64,000 nucleotides of DNA from Lachnospiraceae bacterium (GTDB lineage Bacteria; Bacillota; Clostridia; Lachnospirales; Lachnospiraceae): NCBI GenBank assembly GCA_024403235.1, contig JAKSSF010000006.1:1-64000 (forward strand). Direction: 5' to 3'. Position 1 is the stretch's first letter. Each line of letters opens with the position of its first letter. The position numbers and the translations under genes are program-made. Shown here in pieces: positions 1 through 10,064 of this stretch. Below the pieces are notes generated by a model that worked only from the letters and a program-made list of their open reading frames with translations, searched no databases and had not been told where the DNA came from.

Positions 1-372
1 TTCCACTGTCATGTAACAGAAGATATTACACCAATCCAGAAGCAGGATTTAGAATATCGTTTCTGGGAGCTTTCTAATGGTGGAAAGATTCAGTATGTGA
101 AGTATCCTATCGATTACAATATTGAAGCTATCAAAACCTTGATTCATCGTGCCATGGAAATGGGCTTCTATGAAGGTGTTAACCTTTCTTTGGCATATTG
201 TGATGATTGTGGCCATCAGGAATTGGAAATGGATGTATGCCCTAAATGTGGTAGTAAGAACTTAACAAAGATTGATCGTATGAATGGATATTTGTCTTAC
301 TCCCGTGTACATGGAGATACCAGACTGAATGATGCTAAAATGGCGGAAATTGCGGAAAGGAAATCTATGTAG
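1..372 (+). CDS. nrdD: Anaerobic ribonucleoside-triphosphate reductase, C-terminal part (cut by window start)
   Basis: Frame 1 is open from base 1, so this is the 3' end of a longer gene whose start lies outside the window. The class III enzyme reduces ribonucleoside triphosphates to deoxy forms in the cytoplasm without oxygen, using a glycyl radical. The visible 123 codons hold two CxxC pairs (CDDC and CPKC), the family's C-terminal zinc site, followed by RMNGYLS, the usual position of the radical glycine. The tail ends in AERKSM. The gene is followed after 2 nt by its activase gene nrdG. Identification is firm from the motif order and the neighbour. Confidence 0.95.
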   Translation, partial: FHCHVTEDITPIQKQDLEYRFWELSNGGKIQYVKYPIDYNIEAIKTLIHRAMEMGFYEGVNLSLAYCDDCGHQELEMDVCPKCGSKNLTKIDRMNGYLSYSRVHGDTRLNDAKMAEIAERKSM

Positions 373-374
373 TC

Positions 375-905
375 ATGAGATATCATAATATAACGAAAGA
401 TGACATGCTTAACGGTGATGGCTTGCGTGTAGTATTGTGGGTTGCAGGTTGTAACCATTGTTGTAAGGAATGTCAAAATCCTATGACTTGGGATCCGGAC
501 GGTGGACTGCCATTTGATGAGGATGCCAAGGGGGAAATTTTTGATCAGTTGGAAAAATCTTATATTAGCGGTATTACTTTTTCCGGAGGAGACCCGTTGC
601 ATCCCAATAATCGATTGGGTGTGAAGGCATTAATGCAGGAAATCAGAACCCTCTATCCAAATAAAACCATTTGGCTTTATACCGGTTCCGAATGGGAGGA
701 TATTTATGATTATCCCATGATGGAATATATAGATGTTTTGGTAGATGGGGAGTTTGTGAATGAGCTAAAGGATGTGAAACTTCTATGGAAGGGTAGCTCT
801 AATCAAAGGGTCATTGATGTACAAAAAACCTTAGCAAGTACTGATAAAACGGTTCCGGTGGTTTATTGTCCGGATTATGGAGATAAAAATGGCAGAAACA
901 GTTAA
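375..905 (+). CDS. nrdG: Anaerobic ribonucleotide reductase-activating protein (radical SAM)
   Basis: This 176-residue protein installs the glycyl radical on NrdD using S-adenosylmethionine and a [4Fe-4S] cluster. The N-terminal segment NGDGLRVVLWVAGCNHCC carries the CxxxCxxC cluster motif typical of NrdG-type activases, followed by CQNP. SGGDP further on is the glycine-rich SAM-contacting stretch. The length is normal for the family. It begins 2 nt after the nrdD stop and overlaps the start of dut by 17 nt, so the three genes form one nucleotide-metabolism operon. Confidence 0.96.
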   Translation: MRYHNITKDDMLNGDGLRVVLWVAGCNHCCKECQNPMTWDPDGGLPFDEDAKGEIFDQLEKSYISGITFSGGDPLHPNNRLGVKALMQEIRTLYPNKTIWLYTGSEWEDIYDYPMMEYIDVLVDGEFVNELKDVKLLWKGSSNQRVIDVQKTLASTDKTVPVVYCPDYGDKNGRNS

Positions 906-1338
906 GATTACCTATTTATCAAAAGAAATTGATAAATTAACTTATATTGATGGGAAATCAGATTGGATAGATTTGCGCTCTGCAGAGAATGTGGAGATGA
1001 AAAAAGGGGAGTTCCGTTTGATTAACCTTGGAGTTAGCATGAGTTTACCGGATGGGTATGAAATGATTATCGCTCCCAGAAGTTCCACCTTTAAGAACTT
1101 TGGATTAATCCAGACCAATTCCATCGGTGTAATCGATGAAAGCTATGGAAAAAATAGCTGTAAAGATGTGTTGATGATGCCTGTATATGCGGTTAGAGAT
1201 ACACAAATCAAGGTGAACGATCGTATTTGTCAGTTCCGGATTCAAAAACACCAACCCAAAATACTATTTGAAGAATTGGAAATCGGTGCCTTAGACGGAG
1301 AGGAAAGAAGCGGTTTTGGTTCCACCGGAAAACAGTAA
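889..1338 (+). CDS. dut: dUTP diphosphatase (dUTPase)
   Basis: Hydrolyses dUTP to dUMP and pyrophosphate, which keeps uracil out of DNA and supplies dUMP for thymidylate. All five trimeric dUTPase motifs are visible: DLRS (motif 1), PRSST (2), GVIDESY (3), RICQFRIQ (4) and the C-terminal P-loop-like RSGFGSTG (5). I choose ATG 889 rather than the in-frame ATG 877 because GGAG at 879-882 sits 6 nt upstream of 889; this gives 149 residues. It overlaps the end of nrdG and ends just before a strong terminator. Confidence 0.95.
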   Translation: MAETVKITYLSKEIDKLTYIDGKSDWIDLRSAENVEMKKGEFRLINLGVSMSLPDGYEMIIAPRSSTFKNFGLIQTNSIGVIDESYGKNSCKDVLMMPVYAVRDTQIKVNDRICQFRIQKHQPKILFEELEIGALDGEERSGFGSTGKQ

Positions 1339-1352
1339 ATAGAAAATGTTGG

Positions 1353-1389
1353 AAGAGAGAAAAAGCAGTTGCCTTTTCTCTCTTTTTTC
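1353..1389 (+). terminator. Rho-independent terminator after dut
   Basis: AGAGAGAAAA (from about 1355) pairs with TTTTCTCTCT, with a short GC-containing loop, and runs into a T tract to 1389. It closes the nrdD-nrdG-dut operon. Confidence 0.85.
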
Positions 1390-1418
1390 TTGAGTTTGAA
1401 AGGGTATTATGATAATAT
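1390..1418 (+). promoter_or_regulatory. Putative sigma-A-type promoter for the FapA-like gene
   Basis: TTGAGT (1390-1395) and TAATAT (1413-1418) are separated by 17 nt, directly behind the dut terminator. The next start codon is at 1496, leaving about 70 nt of leader. Prediction from hexamers only. Confidence 0.5.
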
Positions 1419-1495
1419 ACAGTAGACTAGGTTTAATATGCTATGAGAGAAAAATAAATCGATATTGAATGGAATTACTTGAGGGAGAAAAACGT

Positions 1496-3355
1496 ATGAG
1501 CGTTCCACAGAGTGAGCAATTTGACGAAATTGAATTAAATGATTTATTTAGGTCTATTAAAGAAACTTTTCAGGATCCTACCATAACAGAAGCTTTTCAA
1601 GAGGACGGAGATTACGAGGTATATAGTACCCAGTATAATGATGAACGCTTGAAGGATATGGGATTTAATCTCTCACAAATAGAAGAGATTAAAAAGGGAT
1701 TGATAGCCAGAATTCCGGTAGATGTGTATGCGAAGGAATATTATACTTGGCAGCAAATGCATGTGCTTCGTTTGGCATTGCAGGACAAGGTAGATATATC
1801 TTTATTTTCTGCTCCATCCTATTCTGCAGAGCAGATGCATGAAATTCGTTTAGGCGTAATGCAGGGGATTGATGTAAGTGCGTTTGCAAAATCCAATTTT
1901 ACACCGGAAAGTATGCGAAACACTAGAAGACTATTGTTAAGTAACCGTTATAATCAGAACCCAACAGGCCATGAAATGGTCTATGCGGATGATGAATACG
2001 GCATAATTATTCATATATCTGATGATTGTATGTCTGCTTATGTTACCATGACGGATAAGAATTTCAGATATTCCCTTCGTGGACTGCAGACAGCTTTGAA
2101 TAAATATGATGTTTCCTTTGGTATTATGGTTCCCACTCTTTTAAAGATGGTATTAGAAGGAGAAATTGGAACGGAGTACAAGATTGCCCAGGGAGAAGAA
2201 GCTTTACCCGGTGATCCGGGTTATTATGAATATTTCTTTGAGAGAGAGACTCATAATAAACCACAAATCTTAGAGGATGGTAGAGCAGATTATACCAACA
2301 CAATTGTAGCTCCTTCTGTGGATGCAAATCAGTTATTGATGATTTATCATCCCGGTGAGAAGGGCAGAAACGGCAGAACGGTAACCGATTACAGTATTAC
2401 TGCAACCAAAGGTGTGGATTTATATCCTTATAAGGGTAGTGGCTTTTATAAGGGTGGCGAGGATGGAAATAGTTATTTTGCCACAAAACGAGGCTGCGTA
2501 GGTTGTGATGACAAGACTTATACCATCAATATTTGGAATGTGTACACAGTAGATGGAAATGTAAACCGTTATACAGGAAGAATTTCTTTTGATGGTACTA
2601 TTGAAATTCATGGCTCTGTATTGGATATGGCTGTTATCGAAGCAACCGGTGATATTATTATTGATGGGTTTGTAGAAAGTGCTATTGTGAAAGCCGGTGG
2701 AAATGTTATCATTCGTTGCGGTATCAATGCCGGTGGAAAAGGATATATCCGTGCCGGTGGATCTATTGTTGCGAAATTTATAGAATCCGCCAAAGTAATG
2801 GCAAGGGATAATATTGAAGCAAATTATTTCTTAAATAGTTATATAGAGACAGATGGACTTCTAAAGGCAAGCGGTAAGAAATCTATGCTTGTGGGCGGTA
2901 ATGTTTTTGCAGCAGAAGGCATAGAAGTGCGAAGCATTATGTCCAATGGAAAAACAAAAACCAACCTTCAGGTTGGGGATTTGATGTGGATTAATAATCG
3001 CCTGTTACAGCAGGAGCAAAATAAAGCCAAGGTAGTCAAAGAGATTCAGCAGCTAGAGGATGGTAAAAATAAGGTTTTACTTGTGACAGAAGGGTCAAAT
3101 CCGGAAGACCATCCGTTGTATGGAAAAATCAAAGCAGCATTGGAACAAAAGCTTGCGGAGCATCAGTTATATGAAATAGAAATTGGTCGCTTAAATGGTG
3201 TAAAACGGAAAGCCATGAGAGCCTATATTAAGATAACAGATCAGATTGCAGAAGATGTTATCATTACCATGGGTAATGTGAAAAGAAAAATAAATACACC
3301 CATTAAAGCCGGTAAAATTACCCAGGAATATTTGGCAAAATTACAAGAAGGTTAG
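1496..3355 (+). CDS. FapA-family (DUF342) protein with N-terminal 26-residue tandem repeats
   Basis: A 619-residue protein. The central and C-terminal region (about residues 330-480) shows the glycine-rich parallel beta-helix typical of FapA/DUF342 (for example EIHGSVLDMAVIEATGDI, IRAGGSIVAKFIESAKV), followed by a charged helical tail. The FapA family is named from flagellar assembly, but the precise role is uncertain. Residues 57-134 form three exact 26-residue tandem repeats and a partial fourth, each with a (Y/F)xxxQMxxIRLGL...VDVSxFA pattern. ATG 1496 is preferred over ATG 1469 because GAGGGAG ends 8 nt before it. It has its own promoter behind a terminator. Its link to motility here is inferred only from family naming. 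Confidence 0.8.
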   Translation: MSVPQSEQFDEIELNDLFRSIKETFQDPTITEAFQEDGDYEVYSTQYNDERLKDMGFNLSQIEEIKKGLIARIPVDVYAKEYYTWQQMHVLRLALQDKVDISLFSAPSYSAEQMHEIRLGVMQGIDVSAFAKSNFTPESMRNTRRLLLSNRYNQNPTGHEMVYADDEYGIIIHISDDCMSAYVTMTDKNFRYSLRGLQTALNKYDVSFGIMVPTLLKMVLEGEIGTEYKIAQGEEALPGDPGYYEYFFERETHNKPQILEDGRADYTNTIVAPSVDANQLLMIYHPGEKGRNGRTVTDYSITATKGVDLYPYKGSGFYKGGEDGNSYFATKRGCVGCDDKTYTINIWNVYTVDGNVNRYTGRISFDGTIEIHGSVLDMAVIEATGDIIIDGFVESAIVKAGGNVIIRCGINAGGKGYIRAGGSIVAKFIESAKVMARDNIEANYFLNSYIETDGLLKASGKKSMLVGGNVFAAEGIEVRSIMSNGKTKTNLQVGDLMWINNRLLQQEQNKAKVVKEIQQLEDGKNKVLLVTEGSNPEDHPLYGKIKAALEQKLAEHQLYEIEIGRLNGVKRKAMRAYIKITDQIAEDVIITMGNVKRKINTPIKAGKITQEYLAKLQEG

Positions 3356-3394
3356 TTTTATGGGAATAAAATATTCGAATGGAATGGAGTGGCT

Positions 3395-4870
3395 ATGAGA
3401 GGATTAGATACACAGGTTCGTAAAACAAGAAGGCGTGTTTTTAAGGAAGTGGCAAATCTTGCCTATAATTCTACGAATTTAATTGATGACATAGAAGAAT
3501 TGCCCTATCGCATTGTCAATGAAAATGATTATAGAGAAGATATGTATAGAGAACGCTCTATTGTAAGAGAAAGAATTCGTCTTGCAATGGGTATGTCCCT
3601 TCGTCCGGAAAACCGTTCCGTGCATTTGACTCAAGGATTAGAGGAAAGTAATATTTCGGAAAAGTATTATGAGCCACCGTTAATGCAGGTAATTCCTTCC
3701 GCTTGTAATGCCTGTCCGGAAAATAAATATGAAGTGACCAATAAATGTATGGGGTGTACCGCTCATCCTTGTAATGAAGTGTGTCCAAGAGGGGCTATTT
3801 CCATGGTCAATGGGAAATCCTTTATTGATCAGGAAAAATGTATCAAATGTGGTAAATGTAAAGCGGTATGTCCTTATGATGCCATTACCCATCAGGTGCG
3901 TCCTTGTTCCGCTGCTTGTGGTGTGAATGCCATTAAAAATGATTCCAAAGGACGAGCAGTCATTGATAATGATTTGTGTGTATCCTGTGGACAATGTATG
4001 GTAAGTTGTCCTTTTGGTGCCATTGCAGATAAATCTCAGATTTTCCAGTTGATTCGTGCTTTACAATCCGGAAAAGAAATTATTGCGCAGGTTGCGCCTG
4101 CCTTTGTAGGACAGTTTGGGGCAGGTGTCACACCGGATATGTTAAAGACCGCATTAAAAGAGTTAGGCTTTGCAGATGTGTATGAAACTGCCATTGGAGC
4201 TGATATGGGCGCCTTAGCAGAAGCAGAGCATTATGTAGAAGAGGTGGCAACCGGTAAATTGCCATTTTTATTAACTTCCTGTTGTCCTTCTTGGTCAGTG
4301 CTGGCAAAGAAATTCTTCCCAGAGACCATCGACAATATTTCTAATGCGTTGACTCCAATGGTTGCCACGGCGAGAGTGATTAAAGCAGAACATCCGGATG
4401 CTTCTGTAGTGTTTATTGGACCCTGTGCTTCTAAAAAATTGGAGGCTTCTCGTAGAACCGTTCGTTCCGATGTGGATTTTGTGATTACCTTTGAAGAACT
4501 TTTGGGTATGTTTGATGCAAAGGGAATTGATTTGTCTGCTGTAGAAGCAAAAGATGAAATCAATGATGCAACTTCTGCCGGTCGTGGGTATGGTGTGGCA
4601 GGCGGTGTGGCAGATGCCATAGAGCATGTTATCAGAGAGTATTATCCCGGTGTAGAAGTCAATATTGAACATGCAGAAAGTCTTGCAGAATGTAAAAAAG
4701 TATTGATGTTAGCAAAAGCCGGAAAGAAGAAAGGCTGCCTGATTGAAGGTATGGCTTGTCCGGGCGGCTGTGTTGCAGGAGCCGGAACCAATATTTCAAT
4801 TGTGACTGCAAATAAAGAATTAAGTAATTTCAAGAAGGCAGCAAATCAAGCGTTGCCGGATAAGAAATAA
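3395..4870 (+). CDS. Monomeric [FeFe] hydrogenase, group B-like
   Basis: A 491-residue cytoplasmic hydrogenase expected to interconvert protons and H2 using ferredoxin-type clusters and an H-cluster. The N-terminal half has Cys-rich ferredoxin motifs, including CIKCGKCKAVCP and CVSCGQCMVSCP, and an extra cluster region CNACPENKY...CMGCTAHPCNEVCP. The H-cluster signatures are L1 TSCCPSW (294-300), L2 GPCASKK (Cys344) and L3 EGMACPGGC (451-459). The L2 and L3 forms and the absence of N-terminal NADH or thioredoxin-like domains point to group B. ATG 3395 is favoured over GTG 3389 because GGAG at 3386-3389 fits it. No maturase genes (hydE, hydF, hydG) are in the window. Confidence 0.88.
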   Translation: MRGLDTQVRKTRRRVFKEVANLAYNSTNLIDDIEELPYRIVNENDYREDMYRERSIVRERIRLAMGMSLRPENRSVHLTQGLEESNISEKYYEPPLMQVIPSACNACPENKYEVTNKCMGCTAHPCNEVCPRGAISMVNGKSFIDQEKCIKCGKCKAVCPYDAITHQVRPCSAACGVNAIKNDSKGRAVIDNDLCVSCGQCMVSCPFGAIADKSQIFQLIRALQSGKEIIAQVAPAFVGQFGAGVTPDMLKTALKELGFADVYETAIGADMGALAEAEHYVEEVATGKLPFLLTSCCPSWSVLAKKFFPETIDNISNALTPMVATARVIKAEHPDASVVFIGPCASKKLEASRRTVRSDVDFVITFEELLGMFDAKGIDLSAVEAKDEINDATSAGRGYGVAGGVADAIEHVIREYYPGVEVNIEHAESLAECKKVLMLAKAGKKKGCLIEGMACPGGCVAGAGTNISIVTANKELSNFKKAANQALPDKK

Positions 4871-4910
4871 AATCTGATTAGAAAAAGACAGAAAGAAGAG
4901 TGAAGACCCT

Positions 4911-6371
4911 ATGACAAAAATCAGAACTAGATTTGCTCCCAGTCCTACCGGGAGAATGCATGTGGGAAATTTAAGAACGGCATTATATGCGTATTTGATT
5001 TCTAAGCATGAGGGAGGAGATTTTATCCTTCGTATTGAAGATACCGATCAGGAACGTTTGGTAGAAGGTGCGGTAGATATTATTTATCGTACACTGGAAA
5101 AAACCGGGCTGATGCATGATGAAGGACCGGATAAGGACAAAGGCTTTGGCCCCTATGTACAGAGTGAGAGACAGGCAAGTGGTATTTATTTAGAATATGC
5201 CAAAAAGTTGATTGAAAAAGGAGAGGCATATTATTGCTTCTGTGATAAAGAGAGATTGGCTACCCTAAATCGTACCGTGGCAGGCAAAGAAATCAATGTA
5301 TATGACAAACATTGTTTACACTTGTCCAAGGAAGAAGTAGAAGAAAAATTAGCTTCCGGTTTGCCTTATGTTATTCGACAGAACAATCCTACAGAAGGTA
5401 CTACAACCTTCCAGGACGAAATTTATGGCGATATTACGGTAGACAATGCAGAGCTTGACGATATGATTTTAATCAAATCGGATGGATTCCCTACCTATAA
5501 CTTTGCCAATGTGGTAGATGACCATTTGATGGGAATTACCCATGTGGTTCGAGGTAATGAATATTTATCTTCTTCCCCTAAGTACAATCGTTTGTATGAA
5601 GCCTTTGGCTGGGAAGTGCCGGTATATGTACATTGCCCGTTGATTACAGATGAAAGCCATCAGAAGCTTTCCAAGAGATGTGGACATTCTTCTTATGAAG
5701 ATTTGATTGACCAGGGATTTTTAACAGAAGCAGTAGTCAATTTCGTAGCATTACTTGGCTGGAGTCCAAGTGATACGAATGAGGAGATTTTCTCTTTACA
5801 GCAGTTAATTGAACATTTTGACTATCATCATATGTCAAAATCCCCTGCCGTATTTGATTATACAAAATTGAAATGGATGAATGGGGAATACATCAAAGCC
5901 ATGGAGTTTGATGCGTTCTATGAAAAGGCAGAGCCTTATTTGAAGCAAGCCATTTCAAAAGATTTGGATTTGAAAAAGATTGCGGAAATGGTGAAAACCA
6001 GAATTGAGATTTTCCCGGATATTCCTGCATTGATTGATTTCTTTGATACATTACCGGAATACGATGTGGCAATGTATACCCATAAAAAGATGAAAACCAA
6101 TACAGAATCTTCTTTAGAGGTTTTGCAGGAACTGTTGCCTATTTTACAGGAACAGGAAGATTATAGTAATGATGCGCTGTATCAGACCTTACTTGGTTAT
6201 GTAGAGAAGAAGGGCTGTAAGAATGGATTTGCATTATGGCCTATTCGTACCGCTGTCAGCGGAAAACAAATGACACCTGCAGGTGCCACAGAGATTATGG
6301 AGATTTTAGGAAAAGAGGAATCTATCAAGAGAATTCAGAAAGGTATTGAACTTTTAAGTGCTTCCTTGTAG
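4911..6371 (+). CDS. gltX: Glutamyl-tRNA synthetase
   Basis: Charges tRNA-Glu with glutamate (in many Bacillota also tRNA-Gln as a precursor step). The class I signature is clear: [13 protein letters not shown] with the HIGH-type box at residues 17-20, LRIEDTD downstream, and the KMSKS-type loop KLSKR at 252-256. At 486 residues it has the usual bacterial length. Its last 14 nt overlap the GTG start of the downstream helicase, so the two are probably co-transcribed. Confidence 0.96.
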   Translation: MTKIRTRFAPSPTGRMHVGNLRTALYAYLISKHEGGDFILRIEDTDQERLVEGAVDIIYRTLEKTGLMHDEGPDKDKGFGPYVQSERQASGIYLEYAKKLIEKGEAYYCFCDKERLATLNRTVAGKEINVYDKHCLHLSKEEVEEKLASGLPYVIRQNNPTEGTTTFQDEIYGDITVDNAELDDMILIKSDGFPTYNFANVVDDHLMGITHVVRGNEYLSSSPKYNRLYEAFGWEVPVYVHCPLITDESHQKLSKRCGHSSYEDLIDQGFLTEAVVNFVALLGWSPSDTNEEIFSLQQLIEHFDYHHMSKSPAVFDYTKLKWMNGEYIKAMEFDAFYEKAEPYLKQAISKDLDLKKIAEMVKTRIEIFPDIPALIDFFDTLPEYDVAMYTHKKMKTNTESSLEVLQELLPILQEQEDYSNDALYQTLLGYVEKKGCKNGFALWPIRTAVSGKQMTPAGATEIMEILGKEESIKRIQKGIELLSASL

Positions 6372-8217
6372 TCCCTCTCAAGCAAAAGCGATTTCACACG
6401 GAGAAGGTCCCATGCTAGTATTAGCGGGACCTGGCTCCGGTAAAACTTTTGTGATGATTCGGCGTCTGGAATATCTGATCCGAGAACGCCAAATAGATCC
6501 GTCTAAAATTCTTTTAATTTCCTTCTCTAAAGCATCTACCATAGAACTCAAACAACGATTCGAAAAGCTTTCTAATACCAATCAAAATCAAGTTACTTTT
6601 TCTACTTTTCATGCATTATTTTTCCATATTCTAAAACAAACTTATTCCTATACAACAAAAGATATTTTAACAGAAGTAGAGAAACACCAAATTATCAAAA
6701 CGATTTTAAATAATCCCTTATATGAGGAAGAAGCAACCGGTGAAAATGAAGAGAAATGGTTGTCTGTTTTTGCCTATTATAAGAATAAAAATGATGTACC
6801 CAAGGAGATAAAAACAAAGCAAAATGCTATTTTGAAATTTCAACAACTTTATCAAGCCTATGAAGAAGAAAAAAGAGCCATGGGGAAATTGGATTTTGAT
6901 GATATGGCCACTCTTACCTATGCCCTTTTACAGAAAAGAGAGGACTTGCGAAAACTGTGGCAAGAGCGATTCTCTTTTATTTGCATTGATGAGTTTCAAG
7001 ATATTAACCCTATTCAATTTCAAATTATTAGGTTGTTGGCTTATCCACGAAATAATTTGTTTGTGGTAGGGGATGATGACCAGGCAATTTATGGATTTCG
7101 CGGGTCTTCGCCGGAGATTATGCTAGGGTTTAAGAAGTATTATCCAACGGCCAGGGAGGTTCTTTTGGAAACCAACTTCCGTTGCCAGGAAACCATAGTG
7201 AAAGCCAGCATAAAGGTGATTGCAGAAAACAAGCAAAGATTTCACAAAGATATTGTGGCAAATAAACTAGGTGGCGTACCGGTGGAACTGAAAGGATTTC
7301 CCAATACCGCAGAGGAATATCAATGGATCCTTTCTAAAATGCTGGAGGAACGTCGGAAAAACAAGGCATTAAATTGGAGCGATTTTGCCTGTATTTTTCG
7401 TACCAATACCCAAATGATGGCTTTGGCCGAATTCCTGATTCGACATCGCATACCGATTATCATGAAGGAACGAGTAAAAAGTATATTTCAAAGTGAAGAA
7501 GGGAAAGAAGTAAGAGCTTATTTACGATATTTCTTGGCTGGTCATAATCGAAAAGACTTTGTGCTGATTATGAACAAGCCGGTTCGGTACATTCATAGGA
7601 ATGCGCTGCAAAATGATATTGTTACAATAGAAGACCTAAAAAAATATTATCGGGATAAGCCTTTTATGAAAGAAAAACTGGAACTTTTAAGGATTCAGGA
7701 TAGCAGGATTTCAAGGCTTGATCCCTACAGTGCTTGTATGTACATCCGAAAGGTAGTGGGATATGAAAAGGATGCTATAGAGCGGGGCAAAAAAGAAGGG
7801 AAAATGACCATCGATATAGAAGAGCGAATTGCCTATATTCAGGAATCCTTACGGGGGTTTTCCACCTTGGAACAGTGGGAGAATATGATTGAAGAATTGG
7901 AGAAAAATCTGCAAAAGGAAGGCAATGAAGAAGGGATACAATTTATAACTATGCATGGCAGTAAGGGCTTAGAATATGAACAGGTTTTTCTTCCTGACTG
8001 CAATGAAGGAAAGGTGCCTAATAAGCAGGCTGTAACAGAAAGCGAACTGGAAGAAGAACGGAGAATGTTTTATGTGGCAATGACACGGGCAAAAAGTATG
8101 CTTTCTATTTCCTATTTGGAGGGAGACAAAAAAATAGCCAAAAGTCGATTTTTAAAACCTTTGGAGAAGAAACCATTGGGATTGAGTATTAAAATGCGGA
8201 AACATATGGTAAAATAA
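6358..8217 (+). CDS. UvrD/PcrA-like superfamily 1 DNA helicase (short form)
   Basis: ATP-dependent 3'-5' DNA helicase of the UvrD/PcrA/Rep group, 619 residues. Visible motifs are the Q-motif region SPSQAKAI, Walker A AGPGSGKT (23-30), Walker B DEFQD (211-215), [37 protein letters not shown] and the motif VI region FYVAMTRAK. It starts with GTG 6358 inside the end of gltX. The next ATG (6412) would remove the Q-motif, so I keep the GTG. It is about 100 residues shorter than PcrA and lacks an obvious C-terminal Tudor-like extension, so I do not assign pcrA or uvrD. Confidence 0.9.
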   Translation: MLPCSPSQAKAISHGEGPMLVLAGPGSGKTFVMIRRLEYLIRERQIDPSKILLISFSKASTIELKQRFEKLSNTNQNQVTFSTFHALFFHILKQTYSYTTKDILTEVEKHQIIKTILNNPLYEEEATGENEEKWLSVFAYYKNKNDVPKEIKTKQNAILKFQQLYQAYEEEKRAMGKLDFDDMATLTYALLQKREDLRKLWQERFSFICIDEFQDINPIQFQIIRLLAYPRNNLFVVGDDDQAIYGFRGSSPEIMLGFKKYYPTAREVLLETNFRCQETIVKASIKVIAENKQRFHKDIVANKLGGVPVELKGFPNTAEEYQWILSKMLEERRKNKALNWSDFACIFRTNTQMMALAEFLIRHRIPIIMKERVKSIFQSEEGKEVRAYLRYFLAGHNRKDFVLIMNKPVRYIHRNALQNDIVTIEDLKKYYRDKPFMKEKLELLRIQDSRISRLDPYSACMYIRKVVGYEKDAIERGKKEGKMTIDIEERIAYIQESLRGFSTLEQWENMIEELEKNLQKEGNEEGIQFITMHGSKGLEYEQVFLPDCNEGKVPNKQAVTESELEEERRMFYVAMTRAKSMLSISYLEGDKKIAKSRFLKPLEKKPLGLSIKMRKHMVK

Positions 8218-8252
8218 GAACATCGTAATTCAGATTTTATGAGGGGTCACAA

Positions 8253-9512
8253 ATGATAAAGAAATTAAAACAACACTATGGAGTGTTTTCCATTCTGGTG
8301 CTTGGATTTTTGACAAGATTCATTTATGTCATCAATACCTCTGTCTATGAAAGAGGACATGATGTTGGATATTATACTTCCTTAACAGATGGAAAAATTA
8401 ATATAGGGCACTTGGGATATATTGAATATATTGCAAAGTTTGGACACCTGCCGGATTTTGATCCCTTTGAGGTTTTTATATTTTATCATCCCCCTTTGAA
8501 TCATGTTTTAGGGGCTATGGTACTTCGTATTTCTACCTTTTTTGGAGCCGGAATCGATGCCGCATTTAAGAATGTACAGTATATGGAATTGTTTTTCTCC
8601 ACTATGTGCATGGTGGTGGTATATTTGATTTTGAAAAGGCTTGTACAAGAGGATAAATATATTGTATTGGGTTTAGCTGTATTTTGTTTTCACCCGTCAT
8701 TGGTATATATGTCCGCCTCCATTAATAACGATATGCTTTCCACCTTGTTTGAATTGCTATGCGTATATTTTGGACTTCTCTGGATGGAAAATTTTCAAAG
8801 TCGGTATTTGTACTTGACCGGATTGTGTATTGGGCTGGGAATGTGTGCAAAACTGAATGCTTCTATTATGGCGTTTCCCGTGGGATTGATTATGCTAATG
8901 CATTTTATAGATTCCATAAAGGATAAGACCTGGGCAAAGTGTGTGAAAGAGTATATTGTATTTGGCTTGATTACTGTGCCTATAGGCATGTGGTGGACCG
9001 TTCGAAACTTTATTCTGTTTCATCAGACACCGGGTGTACCAACAGGAGATGAAACCGACTTTAAGTATGTAGGCTTTGCGTCCTGGATAGAGCAATTTGG
9101 CATTCCAAAATCCTTGAATTTGTCCTTCCCTTTTCATTCTGCAAAGGCAAGCTATACTTCCAATGCCTGGCTCATTATGTTTCGTACTGCAATTTTTACA
9201 GAAATATGGCCTGCCGGGATGGAAGAACCTTATTTAACCTTTTGTAGAATTGCGTTTTTGTTTTCTATAGCACTGGCTTTCGTATGTGCTATATTGACAA
9301 TCTATGTGAATATAAAAGAAATTAGGAATGGCAATGTGTATCGAGGTACATTTTTACTTTCCGGATATATTACTTTTATTTTGGCATTTATTGCCTTTGT
9401 AATAAAATATCAGTTTACCTGTAGCTCTGATTTTCGTTATATTGCTGCAATTCTTGTGTATTCCGCAGCCAGCTTGGCACAAGTATTATGGTTAAAGAAA
9501 AAACAAGCATAG
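8253..9512 (+). CDS. Multi-spanning membrane protein, probable GT-C-fold glycosyltransferase
   Basis: A 419-residue integral membrane protein with about ten hydrophobic segments spread along its length. The first extracytoplasmic loop contains ERGHDVGY and, further on, FYHPPLNH. An acidic residue in the first loop and a His-Pro-Pro segment are typical of PMT/ArnT-like (GT39/GT83-related) lipid-linked sugar transferases. Donor and acceptor cannot be inferred. GAGGGG lies 8 nt before the ATG. It stands alone between the helicase and a strong terminator. Confidence 0.65.
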   Translation: MIKKLKQHYGVFSILVLGFLTRFIYVINTSVYERGHDVGYYTSLTDGKINIGHLGYIEYIAKFGHLPDFDPFEVFIFYHPPLNHVLGAMVLRISTFFGAGIDAAFKNVQYMELFFSTMCMVVVYLILKRLVQEDKYIVLGLAVFCFHPSLVYMSASINNDMLSTLFELLCVYFGLLWMENFQSRYLYLTGLCIGLGMCAKLNASIMAFPVGLIMLMHFIDSIKDKTWAKCVKEYIVFGLITVPIGMWWTVRNFILFHQTPGVPTGDETDFKYVGFASWIEQFGIPKSLNLSFPFHSAKASYTSNAWLIMFRTAIFTEIWPAGMEEPYLTFCRIAFLFSIALAFVCAILTIYVNIKEIRNGNVYRGTFLLSGYITFILAFIAFVIKYQFTCSSDFRYIAAILVYSAASLAQVLWLKKKQA

Positions 9513-9518
9513 ATAAAA

Positions 9519-9568
9519 AAGTTCCCGATAGGAGAGTTATTAAAAACTCTTTTGTCGGGAACTTCTTT
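9519..9568 (+). terminator. Terminator between convergent genes
   Basis: AAGTTCCCGA pairs with TCGGGAACTT around an inner GAGTT/AACTC hairpin and is followed by a T-rich stretch. The A-rich 5' flank gives a T tract on the other strand, so it can stop transcription from both convergent genes. Confidence 0.8.
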
Positions 9569-9570
9569 TG

Positions 9571-9888
9571 TTATTCGTATGTAATTTCATCAAATTCGCT
9601 ATTTTCTAAGTAGTCGTAGTAAGCGTCCTCTACCATTTCATATTCCGCATCGTCTTCCAAATAGCGAAGCTTGGGCTCTTCGTTTACATCTTCCGGATTC
9701 TCAGAATATCCATAAATCCAAAAGTTCTCTGGATCCGTTTTTCCTTTTTCATCCATTGGAAGAAGAATAATATAGTCTTGCTCATTGAAGGTGATAATGG
9801 TTTGAATAGCACAGGTAGTTGTTACATCGTTCATATCTGTGATGGATACGGTCATATCTTCATCATTTTGTTTGTTTTTATTTCCCAT
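9571..9888 (-). CDS. DUF1292 family protein
   Basis: A 105-residue, very acidic protein resembling the DUF1292 (YrzB-like) family of Bacillota. The family core is visible as CAIQTIITFNEQDYIILLP followed by the YGYSENPED region and an acidic tail rich in D, E and Y. The family has no established biochemical role. It is one of the few minus-strand genes here and is divergent from the GlgX-like gene. AAGGAA lies just upstream of its start on the minus strand. Confidence 0.8.
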   Translation of the reverse strand: MGNKNKQNDEDMTVSITDMNDVTTTCAIQTIITFNEQDYIILLPMDEKGKTDPENFWIYGYSENPEDVNEEPKLRYLEDDAEYEMVEDAYYDYLENSEFDEITYE

Positions 9889-10064
9889 TTGATTGAAAAT
9901 TCCTTTCTGTAGGGTAGCAATTCTGTTTTGATTTTAACGAAAAAAAGAGCAAACCACAAGGGGCTTTTTTTCAATAGAAAAATCAAACTTATGTGCCCAT
10001 TTTGACAAAATGTGTGGTAGAATAGATTTGTCATATTTTGTGTTCAAAAAGACAAGGAGCCGGC

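Noticed and set aside
4231..4672. Long minus-strand open frames inside the hydrogenase gene
   Set aside because: They mirror the strongly supported hydrogenase frame and show no domain, ribosome site or composition of their own.
9852..10034. Minus-strand reading frame upstream of the DUF1292 gene
   Set aside because: It overlaps the start of DUF1292 and its translation is hydrophobic, low complexity and without a ribosome site; it is non-coding control region.
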